From the NCBI GenBank assembly GCA_023388635.1, contig JAEWFW010000022.1, forward strand, positions 11,890-75,889: a stretch of DNA of 64,000 nucleotides, written 5' to 3'. The notes under the pieces were generated by a model that worked only from the letters and a program-made list of their open reading frames with translations, made no database searches and was not told the origin of the DNA. This DNA comes from Bacillota bacterium (GTDB lineage: Bacteria > Bacillota > Bacilli > Desulfuribacillales > Desulfuribacillaceae). Below, in pieces: positions 1 to 7,300 of the stretch. Position 1 is the stretch's first letter, and the number at the start of each line of letters is the position of its first letter. Both the position numbers and the translations under genes were made by a program.

Positions 1-1
1 G

Positions 2-448
2 GTAAAGCTGAACACAGCCGGCGGCAGCGCGCGAATTTCCGCTGAAAAAATGCGTGAAATGTATCAGGAGAATAATTTAAAAGTTTATGATAAAATAAAA
101 GGACATTGGCAGGAAATTCTCGAGAGTATCAAAAAAGAGAAGGTAACACTGCATGCTTGGCTGGTGAATGGGGAACCGGTCGGTGTGTACCAGCAGTATA
201 TTATCATCGCCTTCCAAAATGCCATTCATCGCGAGACGACAGATCAGCCGGATAACCGCCAAATCATTGAAAATGTGATTCAGCGCATGACGCAAAAGCC
301 GTTTCAGATCATGGCAGTCTTGCTGACTGAGTGGAATCAGGCAAAAGACAGCGATGCAGGGACACAGAAACGTGACAATAGTGAAGAAGATTATGTCACA
401 CAGGCGATCGAGATTTTCGGAGAAGAATTTGTTGAAATCAAAGAATGA
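2..448 (+). CDS. dnaX: DNA polymerase III subunit gamma/tau, C-terminal fragment
   Basis: This is the 3' end of a gene whose start lies outside the window; the open frame runs in from base 2. DnaX is the clamp-loader ATPase subunit of the replicative polymerase. The ATPase domain is missing here. The visible 148 residues match the C-terminal domain of Firmicutes DnaX, with a tryptophan-containing helix (WQEILESIKKEK), the THAWL-like segment LHAWLVNGEPVGV and the IIIAFQNAIHRETTDQPDNRQIIE block. It is followed 40 bp later by ebfC and then recR, the standard dnaX-ebfC-recR arrangement, which supports the call. Confidence 0.9.
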   Translation, partial: VKLNTAGGSARISAEKMREMYQENNLKVYDKIKGHWQEILESIKKEKVTLHAWLVNGEPVGVYQQYIIIAFQNAIHRETTDQPDNRQIIENVIQRMTQKPFQIMAVLLTEWNQAKDSDAGTQKRDNSEEDYVTQAIEIFGEEFVEIKE

Positions 449-487
449 TGTTACATGACATCATCTAAAATTTTAGGAGGATTTTAC

Positions 488-799
488 ATGAGAAATATGA
501 ATCAAATGATGAAGCAAGCGCAAAAGTTACAGAAGGATATGGCAAAGGCACAGGAAGAGCTGGCAAACAAAACCGTAGAAGGCTCTGCGGGTGGAGGCGT
601 CGTGACGTGCCAAGTGAATGGGCATAAGCAAGTGCTGAATATCACGATTAAGCCGGAAGCAGTCGATCCCGATGATATTGAAATGTTAGAGGATCTTGTC
701 TTAGCCGCAGTCAATGAAGCGCTGAAAAATGCCGATGAAATGGCTGCTAAGGATATGGGGAAATTCACTAAAGGGTTGAATATGCCGGGATTATTTTAA
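488..799 (+). CDS. ebfC: Nucleoid-associated protein, YbaB/EbfC family
   Basis: A small DNA-binding protein of 103 residues, the usual length for the YbaB/EbfC (YaaK) family, which binds DNA as a dimer. The family signature MNQMMKQAQKLQKDMAKAQ begins near residue 4, followed by the conserved GGGVV turn and the PDDIEMLEDLV helix. An upstream in-frame ATG exists at 455, but the ATG at 488 has a strong AGGAGG 7 bases before it and gives the conserved N terminus. It lies between dnaX and recR. Confidence 0.93.
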   Translation: MRNMNQMMKQAQKLQKDMAKAQEELANKTVEGSAGGGVVTCQVNGHKQVLNITIKPEAVDPDDIEMLEDLVLAAVNEALKNADEMAAKDMGKFTKGLNMPGLF

Positions 800-866
800 T
801 GTGAGGTCAACTCCGGTACCGCATGTAGTATAAAAATTACAAGTTAGATTCGAAAGGTGATGGACA

Positions 867-1463
867 ATGTATTTACCCGAACCAATGCTGCGTCTTGTCG
901 AATCTTTCATGAGATTGCCAGGGATTGGGCCGAAAACGGCGCAGCGTCTGGCTTTTTTCGTGTTAAGGATGAATGACAAAGACGTTAAGGATTTTTCCGA
1001 GGCGTTGCAAAGAATTAAGACCGATATCGTCTTTTGCCAAGAATGCCAAAATATTAGTGATACGCCTGTATGCAGCATATGCAATGACCCGGAGCGCGAT
1101 GTATCTATATTATGTGTCGTGGAGCAGCCGAAAGATGTGATTGCCATTGAGCGGATGAATGAATTTCACGGGAAGTATCATGTTCTTCAAGGGGCGATTT
1201 CGCCGATGGAGGATATCGGTCCTGATGACATCAAGATCAAGGAATTGCTGCTGCGCCTAAGTGACGAGCGCATTCAGGAAGTGATTTTGGCGACAGACCC
1301 CAATATCGAAGGGGAAGCGACGGCAATGTATTTGTCGCGCCTGATCAAGCCGACAGGCATCAAGGTGACACGCATTGCTCACGGACTTCCTGTAGGTGGA
1401 GACTTGGAATATGCCGATGAAATAACACTGGCAAAGGCGATTGAAGGAAGAAAACAATTGTAA
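867..1463 (+). CDS. recR: Recombination mediator protein RecR
   Basis: RecR acts with RecF and RecO to load RecA at gaps during DNA repair. The 198-residue protein has the family length. It shows the helix-hairpin-helix LPGIGPKTAQRLAFF (residues 18-32), a zinc finger with Cys57, Cys60, Cys69 and Cys72, and a Toprim domain (about 80-175) containing EQPKDVIAIER and ATDPNIEGEATA. A GAAAGGTGATGG ribosome binding site precedes the ATG. It belongs to the dnaX-ebfC-recR cluster. Confidence 0.96.
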   Translation: MYLPEPMLRLVESFMRLPGIGPKTAQRLAFFVLRMNDKDVKDFSEALQRIKTDIVFCQECQNISDTPVCSICNDPERDVSILCVVEQPKDVIAIERMNEFHGKYHVLQGAISPMEDIGPDDIKIKELLLRLSDERIQEVILATDPNIEGEATAMYLSRLIKPTGIKVTRIAHGLPVGGDLEYADEITLAKAIEGRKQL

Positions 1464-1577
1464 ACTGAAAGCAGTGACTATATAAACAAGCAAACAGTTA
1501 CAAATAGATACATCGACCTATCATAAAAATTGCCGACGTAGCATGTATATAGTGTAAAACGCTACGGAGGTTTTGTG

Positions 1578-1802
1578 ATGGAACAAAGTGCTCAAAATGA
1601 AATGGAACTCTATCGGGAATTGGAAGCAGCGCGTAAGGATTGGCAAATGGCACTACAGCAGTTCGAATATGCGGTGGAGCGCGAAGCAATTGACGCTGCC
1701 ACATATAAACTCCTGGCAACGGAAAGAAGATATATGTATCTGCTGAAGAAGGTCGGCAAAGACCAGCCGCAGGATACGCTTCAGGAATACACGCAGGAAT
1801 AA
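1578..1802 (+). CDS. yaaL: DUF2508 (YaaL) family protein
   Basis: A 74-residue protein identical in length and position (recR-yaaL-bofA) to B. subtilis YaaL, a family of unknown function. It is predicted to be largely helical and charged, with an aromatic-rich core (DWQMALQQFEYA) and a KLLATERRYMYLLKK segment. The ATG at 1578 has CGGAGG seven bases upstream; a GTG three bases earlier is possible but would be too close to that site. Confidence 0.8.
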   Translation: MEQSAQNEMELYRELEAARKDWQMALQQFEYAVEREAIDAATYKLLATERRYMYLLKKVGKDQPQDTLQEYTQE

Positions 1803-1824
1803 TCGTCTTCTTGTCCTCATACTA
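1797..1824 (+). promoter_or_regulatory. Candidate sporulation promoter of bofA
   Basis: GAATA at 1797-1801 and CATACTA at 1818-1824 are separated by 16 bases. This resembles forespore sigma-G/sigma-F promoters. The -10-like block also overlaps the sigma-E pattern CATACANT with one mismatch. bofA is mother-cell (sigma-E) expressed in B. subtilis, so which factor is used cannot be settled from sequence. Confidence 0.3.
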
Positions 1825-1854
1825 TAAATATATAGATCATGAGGGGGTGGGGGT

Positions 1855-2121
1855 GTGTACCAACTTGTAATATTATCTGCGGTTATCGTCGTCGCACTAA
1901 TCGTAGTATATACCGGCAAAAATTTATACAAGCCAATGGAATTGGCGGCGAAAATTCTCGTACCGGTTGTCGTTGGCATTGTCTGTATCAGTATTTTTAA
2001 TGTCGTATTCGCTCCTTTGGATTTCAAATTGGCGCTCAATCCTGTTACAGCAGCGACTGCCGGTTATTTAGGAATCCCAGGGTTTGTCGCACTAATTGTC
2101 ATAAAATTGTTGATTGTGTAA
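1855..2121 (+). CDS. bofA: Pro-sigma-K processing inhibitor BofA
   Basis: BofA is a mother-cell membrane protein that holds the SpoIVFB protease inactive until the forespore signals. The 88-residue protein has two hydrophobic segments (about 3-20 and 31-52) and the diagnostic C terminus NPVTAATAGYLGIPGFVALI. A GAGGGGGTGG purine run precedes a GTG start. The position directly after recR-yaaL matches B. subtilis. Together with spoIIE, spoVT and fin it shows the host is a spore former. Confidence 0.9.
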   Translation: MYQLVILSAVIVVALIVVYTGKNLYKPMELAAKILVPVVVGIVCISIFNVVFAPLDFKLALNPVTAATAGYLGIPGFVALIVIKLLIV

Positions 2122-2144
2122 ATTATAAATGTATCAGGGCGAAT

Positions 2145-2180
2145 AAAAATCAAGCATCATAAGATTAATGCTTGATTTTT
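2145..2180 (+). terminator. Intrinsic terminator after bofA
   Basis: A perfect 13-bp inverted repeat (arms 2145-2157 and 2168-2180) with a 10-base loop, rich in A on the left and T on the right, closes the dnaX-bofA group. It could act in both directions. Confidence 0.7.
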
Positions 2181-2307
2181 ATTTATTTTAACGGTATTGT
2201 ATTATAACAAAGAAAGTAATCGTATGTGTACCATAACAATGTTTGTGTTATGAATGTGTAGAGCCGATATATTGCGAGTAAAAAAGTGGCATAGCCCCCT
2301 TTTATTA

Positions 2308-2316
2308 TGTTAAAAT
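2308..2316 (+). promoter_or_regulatory. Candidate extended -10 promoter for the ATPase-kor operon
   Basis: TG-T-TAAAAT at 2308-2316 is an extended -10 element 52 bases before the ATPase start. No good -35 hexamer is visible. The rest of the 246-base gap between bofA and this gene holds only the terminator at 2145-2180. Confidence 0.35.
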
Positions 2317-2367
2317 GATATATCAGTACAGTTGCGGGTATAGCAAAGTGAAGAAGGTGAGTTATGT

Positions 2368-3033
2368 ATGGGAAATATCGTGGAAGCGTATATTGGCGAA
2401 TATGCCAGCGGAAAAAGTGAAGTTGCGATTAACCGCGCATTACAGTTAAAGGCGATGGGACGTGAGGTGACACTGGTAGATCTGGACACAGTAGAACCGT
2501 TCTATACATTGCGTCCCTTGAAGCAGCGGCTGGAGCAGGAAGGTCTACATATGGTAGCTTGGGACCCCAAAGAAGTCATGGGATTCGGAGAAACCGGGTT
2601 GCTTCTAAAACCGCAGATGCGCTGGGCATTACATAACAAAGGAGATATTATACTCGATATCGGTTACGGAGTCCAAGGGGCACGCATTCTCGATCTGCTG
2701 GAAGATGTCGCCGATCGGCGGCAGGAGCTAAAATTGTATTGTGTGATTAATGTGGGACGACCGATGACTAGTGGTGTGGAAGAGATTGTTGAGTATGTGA
2801 ACAGTATTGCCGAGGTCGATGGTTTGATTAATAACAGTCACATTGGCGATCATACCGATGTGGAATTTATTCAAACAGGCAGTGATTTAGTGAAACAGGC
2901 GGCGGAGAATTTGGGCTTGCCCCTGATAGCGACCACCACTGATGAAAAATTTAAGCATGATTTAGGCTCGCATGACAAAAATGGAATCGAAGTGCGTTAT
3001 TTACACCGATGGATGCCATCTGCTCTATGGTAA
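2368..3033 (+). CDS. P-loop ATPase of unknown role, first gene of the 2-oxoacid oxidoreductase operon
   Basis: A 221-residue protein with a Walker A motif GEYASGKSE (10-18), a VTLVDLDTVEPFYT segment (about 34-47) like the switch strand of MinD/ParA-type or cobyrinate-synthase-like ATPases, and a DIILDIGYGVQGARIL strand. No membrane segment is seen. An AAGGTGA site lies 7 bases before the ATG. It sits 67 bp ahead of korA on the same strand, so it is probably co-transcribed with the four-subunit ferredoxin oxidoreductase. A role in cofactor insertion or assembly of that enzyme is inference only; the family is not one I can name. Confidence 0.75.
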   Translation: MGNIVEAYIGEYASGKSEVAINRALQLKAMGREVTLVDLDTVEPFYTLRPLKQRLEQEGLHMVAWDPKEVMGFGETGLLLKPQMRWALHNKGDIILDIGYGVQGARILDLLEDVADRRQELKLYCVINVGRPMTSGVEEIVEYVNSIAEVDGLINNSHIGDHTDVEFIQTGSDLVKQAAENLGLPLIATTTDEKFKHDLGSHDKNGIEVRYLHRWMPSALW

Positions 3034-3100
3034 TGGAGTATGGTGTACATATATAAATTGAATGAGAAAATGAGAAGTAGTAACAGGAGGTGTTTGTAGA

Positions 3101-4186
3101 ATGGTAGTTAAGCCCATTCAAGGAGAAAAGCGCGTGTTTATGACCGGTAACGAAGTTATCGCATGGGCAGCATTGGCGGCTGAAGTGGATGTCATGTACG
3201 GGTATCCGATTACACCGCAAAACGAAATTATGCACTACTGGACTCGTTTAGCGCCAAAATACGACAAAGTATTTTTGCAGACGGAAGATGAACTATCAGC
3301 GGGATTTACAACGATTGGTGGTGTTTTAGCAGGGCGCAAGACATTTACCGCTACAGCAGGACCTGGAAATACTCTGATGCAAGAGCCGTTTTCGATGGCT
3401 GAGATGATGAGAATCCCTGTGGTCGCTGTGATCCAACAACGTGGAGGACCGTCTACGGCAACTGTCATTTATTCGCAACAGGAAGTGACTCTGACGACAT
3501 TCGGAGGAAACGGGGAAGGTCATCGTATCGTATATTCACCTTGTAATCACCAAGAATTATTTGACTACACCATCAAATCCTTTAATACTGCATGGAAATA
3601 TCGTTTCCCTACATTCCTGCTCGGTGACGGATACCAAGCAAAAATGCGTGAACCACTCGTGATGTATGATCCGGCGGAACGCGGTATCGAATTGGTCAAA
3701 CCGGAAGTCTTCTTAGGCAACGGTATGGAAAAGGGTCAATATAGACACATGAGAAATACGTATAATACAGAAGAAGAGTTATATGATGTCATTATGAGTA
3801 TGCAGGAGGAATACGATCGGGTATCACCTGAGATCATCGAGTATCAAGAGTACGATTGTGACGGAGATATGGACGTATTGATTCTTGCCCACGGGGTTGT
3901 CTCAAGAGCTGCACAGGCGGCTGTCGGTCATTTGCGTAGCGCAGGACATCGCGTGGGACATTTCCGTCCGGTGACATTGCGTCCGTTCCCTATAGAGCAA
4001 TTGCGAGCGGCTGCACAGCGCGCGAAGAAAATATTGATTGTCGAAAGCGCATATGGACAGTTAGGTAAAATAGTGAAAGAGGCGTTATTCGGTCTTCCTG
4101 CGGAAGCGGAATACTTGTATCGCCCTGGTGTCGGTATCACTTCGGAAGAAGTCGTAGAAAAAGTACAAGAGATTGTGAAACAATAG
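3101..4186 (+). CDS. korA: 2-oxoacid:ferredoxin oxidoreductase, alpha subunit
   Basis: Large subunit of a pyruvate/2-oxoacid:ferredoxin oxidoreductase, which decarboxylates a 2-oxoacid to the acyl-CoA while reducing ferredoxin. The 361 residues carry the family's N-terminal domain (GNEVIAWAALAAEVDVMYGYPITPQNEI), the GPGNTLMQEPF region and QRGGPSTAT, and a C-terminal transketolase-type domain with LAHGVVSRAAQAAV and VESAYGQLGKIVKEAL. A GGAGGTG site precedes the ATG. The substrate (2-oxoglutarate, branched-chain 2-oxoacid or other) cannot be fixed from sequence; VorB-like annotation is equally possible. Confidence 0.88.
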   Translation: MVVKPIQGEKRVFMTGNEVIAWAALAAEVDVMYGYPITPQNEIMHYWTRLAPKYDKVFLQTEDELSAGFTTIGGVLAGRKTFTATAGPGNTLMQEPFSMAEMMRIPVVAVIQQRGGPSTATVIYSQQEVTLTTFGGNGEGHRIVYSPCNHQELFDYTIKSFNTAWKYRFPTFLLGDGYQAKMREPLVMYDPAERGIELVKPEVFLGNGMEKGQYRHMRNTYNTEEELYDVIMSMQEEYDRVSPEIIEYQEYDCDGDMDVLILAHGVVSRAAQAAVGHLRSAGHRVGHFRPVTLRPFPIEQLRAAAQRAKKILIVESAYGQLGKIVKEALFGLPAEAEYLYRPGVGITSEEVVEKVQEIVKQ

Positions 4187-4202
4187 GAGGGAGGGTACTG
4201 AA

Positions 4203-4970
4203 ATGAGTGCAGAACAGATGAATTTGCAGCCTAAGCTGCCGAAATCGTATAATATAGAGTCGAAGCCTCATAAATTTTGTCCAGGGTGTGGACACGGTAG
4301 TGTACTGCGTGCGATTGCCGAATCGATTGATGAGTTAGGCGTACAAGACAGAGTTGTCTATGGATGCGATATTGGGTGTTCATTGCTGTCATGGGATTTC
4401 TTTTCCGTCGACAGCGTACAGACACATCATGGAAGAACGACTCCTGTTATCACGGGACTTAAAAGAGCGAATCCTGAGATTGTTGGGATTGCATATATGG
4501 GAGACGGCGGCGGTTATGCGATCGGATCGCAGCATTTAGTCAACGCCGCGAACCGCAACGAGAAGATTACGGCATTTCTTGTCAACAACTCGAACTACGG
4601 TATGACCGGAGGTCAGATGGCGCCGACGACATTGCCTGGACAGAAGACGGAAACATCTCCTTACGGACGCGATGTAGCGACGATGGGACAACCGTTTTTA
4701 GGTCCGGAAATGGTTGCTGCCGTTACCGGTGAAGGTGCGTATGTAGCGCGGGCAACGACATCGAACTATATACAGCTAAAGAAATTTATCAAGAAAGCTC
4801 TTGAAAATCAAATTGCCGGCAGAGGTTTTTCTTTCGTAGAAATTCTCGCCGGATGTCCTACAAACTGGCGGACTGATGCTAAGGATACATGGGGCAGATT
4901 GGAAAACGATATGGCGAATTATTTTAAAGTTGGCGAACTCAAGGTTCCGGCAAAGGAGGAATCGATGTGA
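4203..4970 (+). CDS. korB: 2-oxoacid:ferredoxin oxidoreductase, beta (ThDP) subunit
   Basis: The thiamine-diphosphate-binding catalytic subunit, 255 residues. It shows CPGCGHG (26-32) and YGCDIGCS near the N terminus, the HHGRTTPVITGLKRANP block, and the ThDP motif beginning GDGGGYAIG and ending in LVNNSNYGMTGGQ. It follows korA by 16 bp after a GGAGGG site. Its stop codon overlaps the start of korC. The Cys residues near the N terminus are typical of the family and may help bind an iron-sulfur cluster. Confidence 0.92.
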   Translation: MSAEQMNLQPKLPKSYNIESKPHKFCPGCGHGSVLRAIAESIDELGVQDRVVYGCDIGCSLLSWDFFSVDSVQTHHGRTTPVITGLKRANPEIVGIAYMGDGGGYAIGSQHLVNAANRNEKITAFLVNNSNYGMTGGQMAPTTLPGQKTETSPYGRDVATMGQPFLGPEMVAAVTGEGAYVARATTSNYIQLKKFIKKALENQIAGRGFSFVEILAGCPTNWRTDAKDTWGRLENDMANYFKVGELKVPAKEESM

Positions 4971-5527
4971 CGACGAAGATTGCACTGGCAGGAGAAGGCG
5001 GACAAGGCGTACAGTCAGTAGCGGAGATTTTGGCAGAAGCGGCGAATCAAGAGGGACGCGAAGCGATCTATATTCCCAATTTCGGCGTGGAACAACGCGG
5101 CGGAGTTTCGATTGCATTTGTGCAGATATCGGATCAAACGATTGGTTCACCGAAATTTAAAACAGCAGATATTGTCATCGCTCTGAGTGGACGTGCGATT
5201 ATCCGCACACAGCAGTATGTTGATGCCAATACGGTGTTTGTTTATGATAGTGCGATTGAAATCGATCCGGAACATTTACCTAAAAATGCGAAACGGGTAC
5301 TGAGTATTCCGGCACTTTCTGTCGCGCAAAATGAGCTGAATCCGCGTGTCTTTAATATCATTATCTTAGGAGCCGTCATCGAGGCGACAAAAGTGGTGAC
5401 TATGGATCAAGCGAAGCAAGCGATTGAAGCAAAGCTAGGTCACAAGTTCGCTCAGAAACCGGAATTGCGTGATTTGAACTATCGGGCTATGGAACGAGGC
5501 GTAGAACTTGTTCAGCAGGCAGAGTAG
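4967..5527 (+). CDS. korC: 2-oxoacid:ferredoxin oxidoreductase, gamma subunit
   Basis: A 186-residue subunit with the family's opening GEGGQGVQSVAEILAEAA (CoA-interacting domain), followed by FGVEQRGGVSIAFVQIS. The GTG start at 4967 overlaps the korB stop by four bases (GTGA), so translation is probably coupled. A GGAGGAATC site in the korB end supports this start. It completes the alpha-beta-gamma core. Confidence 0.9.
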   Translation: MTTKIALAGEGGQGVQSVAEILAEAANQEGREAIYIPNFGVEQRGGVSIAFVQISDQTIGSPKFKTADIVIALSGRAIIRTQQYVDANTVFVYDSAIEIDPEHLPKNAKRVLSIPALSVAQNELNPRVFNIIILGAVIEATKVVTMDQAKQAIEAKLGHKFAQKPELRDLNYRAMERGVELVQQAE

Positions 5528-5538
5528 GAGGGAAGTAG

Positions 5539-5808
5539 ATGTCAAAGGATTTTAAAGGAATTACTTTCACAGGGCAAAAAGGGAACTTTACGATCTATCC
5601 GGAGCTATGTAAAGGATGTGGACTTTGCATCCAGAAATGTCCGACCAAAATCATTGAATGGTCTAAAGATAAACTTGGTATCTATGGAACGCCGATTGTT
5701 GAGACGAATGATCAGGATCGGTGCATTGCCTGCATGAAATGTGAAATGGCTTGTCCCGATATTGCCATTCGCATAGACAGAGTGGGGAAGAAATCCGCCG
5801 CGACATAG
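5539..5808 (+). CDS. korD: 2-oxoacid:ferredoxin oxidoreductase, delta (2[4Fe-4S] ferredoxin) subunit
   Basis: An 89-residue dicluster ferredoxin. Two cluster-binding motifs are visible, CKGCGLCIQKCP and CIACMKCEMACP, separated by about 28 residues, as in the delta subunit that passes electrons to free ferredoxin. It starts 11 bp after korC behind GGAGGG and ends the operon at the terminator at 5841-5882. Confidence 0.9.
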   Translation: MSKDFKGITFTGQKGNFTIYPELCKGCGLCIQKCPTKIIEWSKDKLGIYGTPIVETNDQDRCIACMKCEMACPDIAIRIDRVGKKSAAT

Positions 5809-5840
5809 GATTCGGGATGGTATAAATAAGGTTACGAATA

Positions 5841-5882
5841 AAAAGTGACGAGACTGCGAAAAACAGTTCTTGTCACTTTTTC
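5841..5882. terminator. Bidirectional terminator between korD and the minus-strand membrane gene
   Basis: Inverted repeat with arms AAAAGTGAC (5841-5849) and GTCACTTTT (5872-5880), with further imperfect pairing inside, A-rich on the left and T-rich on the right. It lies between two convergent genes, so it can serve both. Confidence 0.7.
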
Positions 5883-5885
5883 GTG

Positions 5886-6449
5886 TTATATTTTATATAC
5901 GCTAAATCCATGTTTATCGGTTTGTATGACGACCTCGGGGTGCATTTTATTGAGTCGATATACCCAGTAAATATCAGATAGGCACAATGACGTATGAAAG
6001 GCTAAGACGGTTGCCGAGAGGACCCAAATACTCGGGAATATTGCCATGCTCAGTATCAGAAAGCCGCTACCCAGCATGATAGGAGTTAAAAGTATGAAAA
6101 TTTTCTGCTTTTTTGATATTATATTTCCTGAGTGCCACGTGAGCAAAGGGATTCCGGTTCTAGTCGAGAGCTGCATTCGTGGGCGAATTCCCGCGCCGAT
6201 GTATCCGATACCAAGCAGCAAATAGCGGTATATAGAGAAGCTCACCAAGCCGATAAGAAATTGTAATAAAATAACTTCTATTTTTTGTGGAGGAATTTGA
6301 TAAAAAGTATATAATTGTATGAGGATAAAAGTACATGCAATTATAGACAAAACAGTTCCGGCAATTAGGATTCGTTTTGTCTTCGGATTTATTTTGCTGT
6401 TAAAAATTAATTTGTAATGATAATATGTAGAATTATCGAAGTGATTCAT
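5886..6449 (-). CDS. Predicted multi-pass membrane protein of unknown function
   Basis: A 187-residue protein with about four hydrophobic segments (roughly 25-46, 55-85, 113-135 and 136-155), so probably integral to the membrane. The C terminus LSDIYWVYRLNKMHPEVVIQ is mildly reminiscent of DUF3267-type membrane proteins, but the HExxH-type motif of that group is not present. The open frame extends upstream to 6548, overlapping the next gene; the ATG at 6449 is preferred because a GGGGGG ribosome binding site lies just ahead of it on the minus strand. It is convergent with korD. Confidence 0.65.
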   Translation of the reverse strand: MNHFDNSTYYHYKLIFNSKINPKTKRILIAGTVLSIIACTFILIQLYTFYQIPPQKIEVILLQFLIGLVSFSIYRYLLLGIGYIGAGIRPRMQLSTRTGIPLLTWHSGNIISKKQKIFILLTPIMLGSGFLILSMAIFPSIWVLSATVLAFHTSLCLSDIYWVYRLNKMHPEVVIQTDKHGFSVYKI

Positions 6450-6538
6450 AATTTCCCCCCATAGAGAAATTATAGCAATCTTTAAATAAAATTCTATAAG
6501 ACAAAAGATACAATATGGAGGTACAACGGAGGTACTGT

Positions 6539-7300
6539 ATGAGAACATTTTATAAAGCGTGGAAAGTATATGAGATAGAAGATCCTGCTGATTGGCTGAT
6601 GAAAAAAAATATCGTCCGTGGTTCCCAGGCGATTTGCTACGTAGATGGGTTGGACGCGAAAGTTGTAACGGTGTTTACAAGCGATGAAGATGATTTTCTA
6701 GAGACAAAAGCGGAAGAAATTCTTTGGGATATATTTGGTGAACCGTGCTTGTATTTGGCAAACGGAGATTTCCAAGACTTTATAGATTCTTGGGAGAAAT
6801 TTCTCGATTTGCAGCAGGAGTTCTGGTTCCAGATCGCTAAAGACGGTCATCGCAAAAATAATATTTCACTGATGCGTAAATCGCTGATTACGATTGGTTC
6901 ATATAAACTTCTGCAAATTAAGAAGCCAAGCAAAAAAGAGCACTGGGATGAGAACAAACTTAACGTGTTACTGGAGCTTTTCAGTGAAATCTATACCGAT
7001 TTGCATAATATAAAAATCACTGTTTGGGGAAGCAATGAACTCGTCTTGACGAAATTACAGGCGTTTGGCATACAGGTCAATGCAGTTAATCTCGACGATC
7101 CCAATAATACGCGCAGTCAACTGGTAGAAAGTGCCGCTAATGCGGACGGGCTGATTATTTTGTATGATTGCGCAAAAGTTAGAGAGATATCATTGTTGCC
7201 AGTACTGGAAAAGATGAATCAGAAATTTATTTTTGATTCGTGCTATATTTTTGAGATATCAGAGATAGAGAAGCTCGGAGCGAGGCTATTGTATTGTTAA
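6539..7300 (+). CDS. Uncharacterised protein with a UDP-sugar-dehydrogenase-like C-terminal region
   Basis: A 253-residue soluble protein I cannot name. The first 150 residues show no recognisable motif and are rich in acidic and aromatic residues. Residues of about 160-253 look like the C-terminal Rossmann-type domain of UDP-glucose dehydrogenases: VWGSNELVLTKLQAFGIQV, then ANADGLIILYDCAKVREISL and FIFDSCYIFEISEIEKLGA. No NAD-binding or catalytic Cys domain is present. An ATG at 6539 has GGAGG six bases upstream; the frame is open to 6515. It overlaps the following decarboxylase gene by 7 bases. Confidence 0.65.
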   Translation: MRTFYKAWKVYEIEDPADWLMKKNIVRGSQAICYVDGLDAKVVTVFTSDEDDFLETKAEEILWDIFGEPCLYLANGDFQDFIDSWEKFLDLQQEFWFQIAKDGHRKNNISLMRKSLITIGSYKLLQIKKPSKKEHWDENKLNVLLELFSEIYTDLHNIKITVWGSNELVLTKLQAFGIQVNAVNLDDPNNTRSQLVESAANADGLIILYDCAKVREISLLPVLEKMNQKFIFDSCYIFEISEIEKLGARLLYC

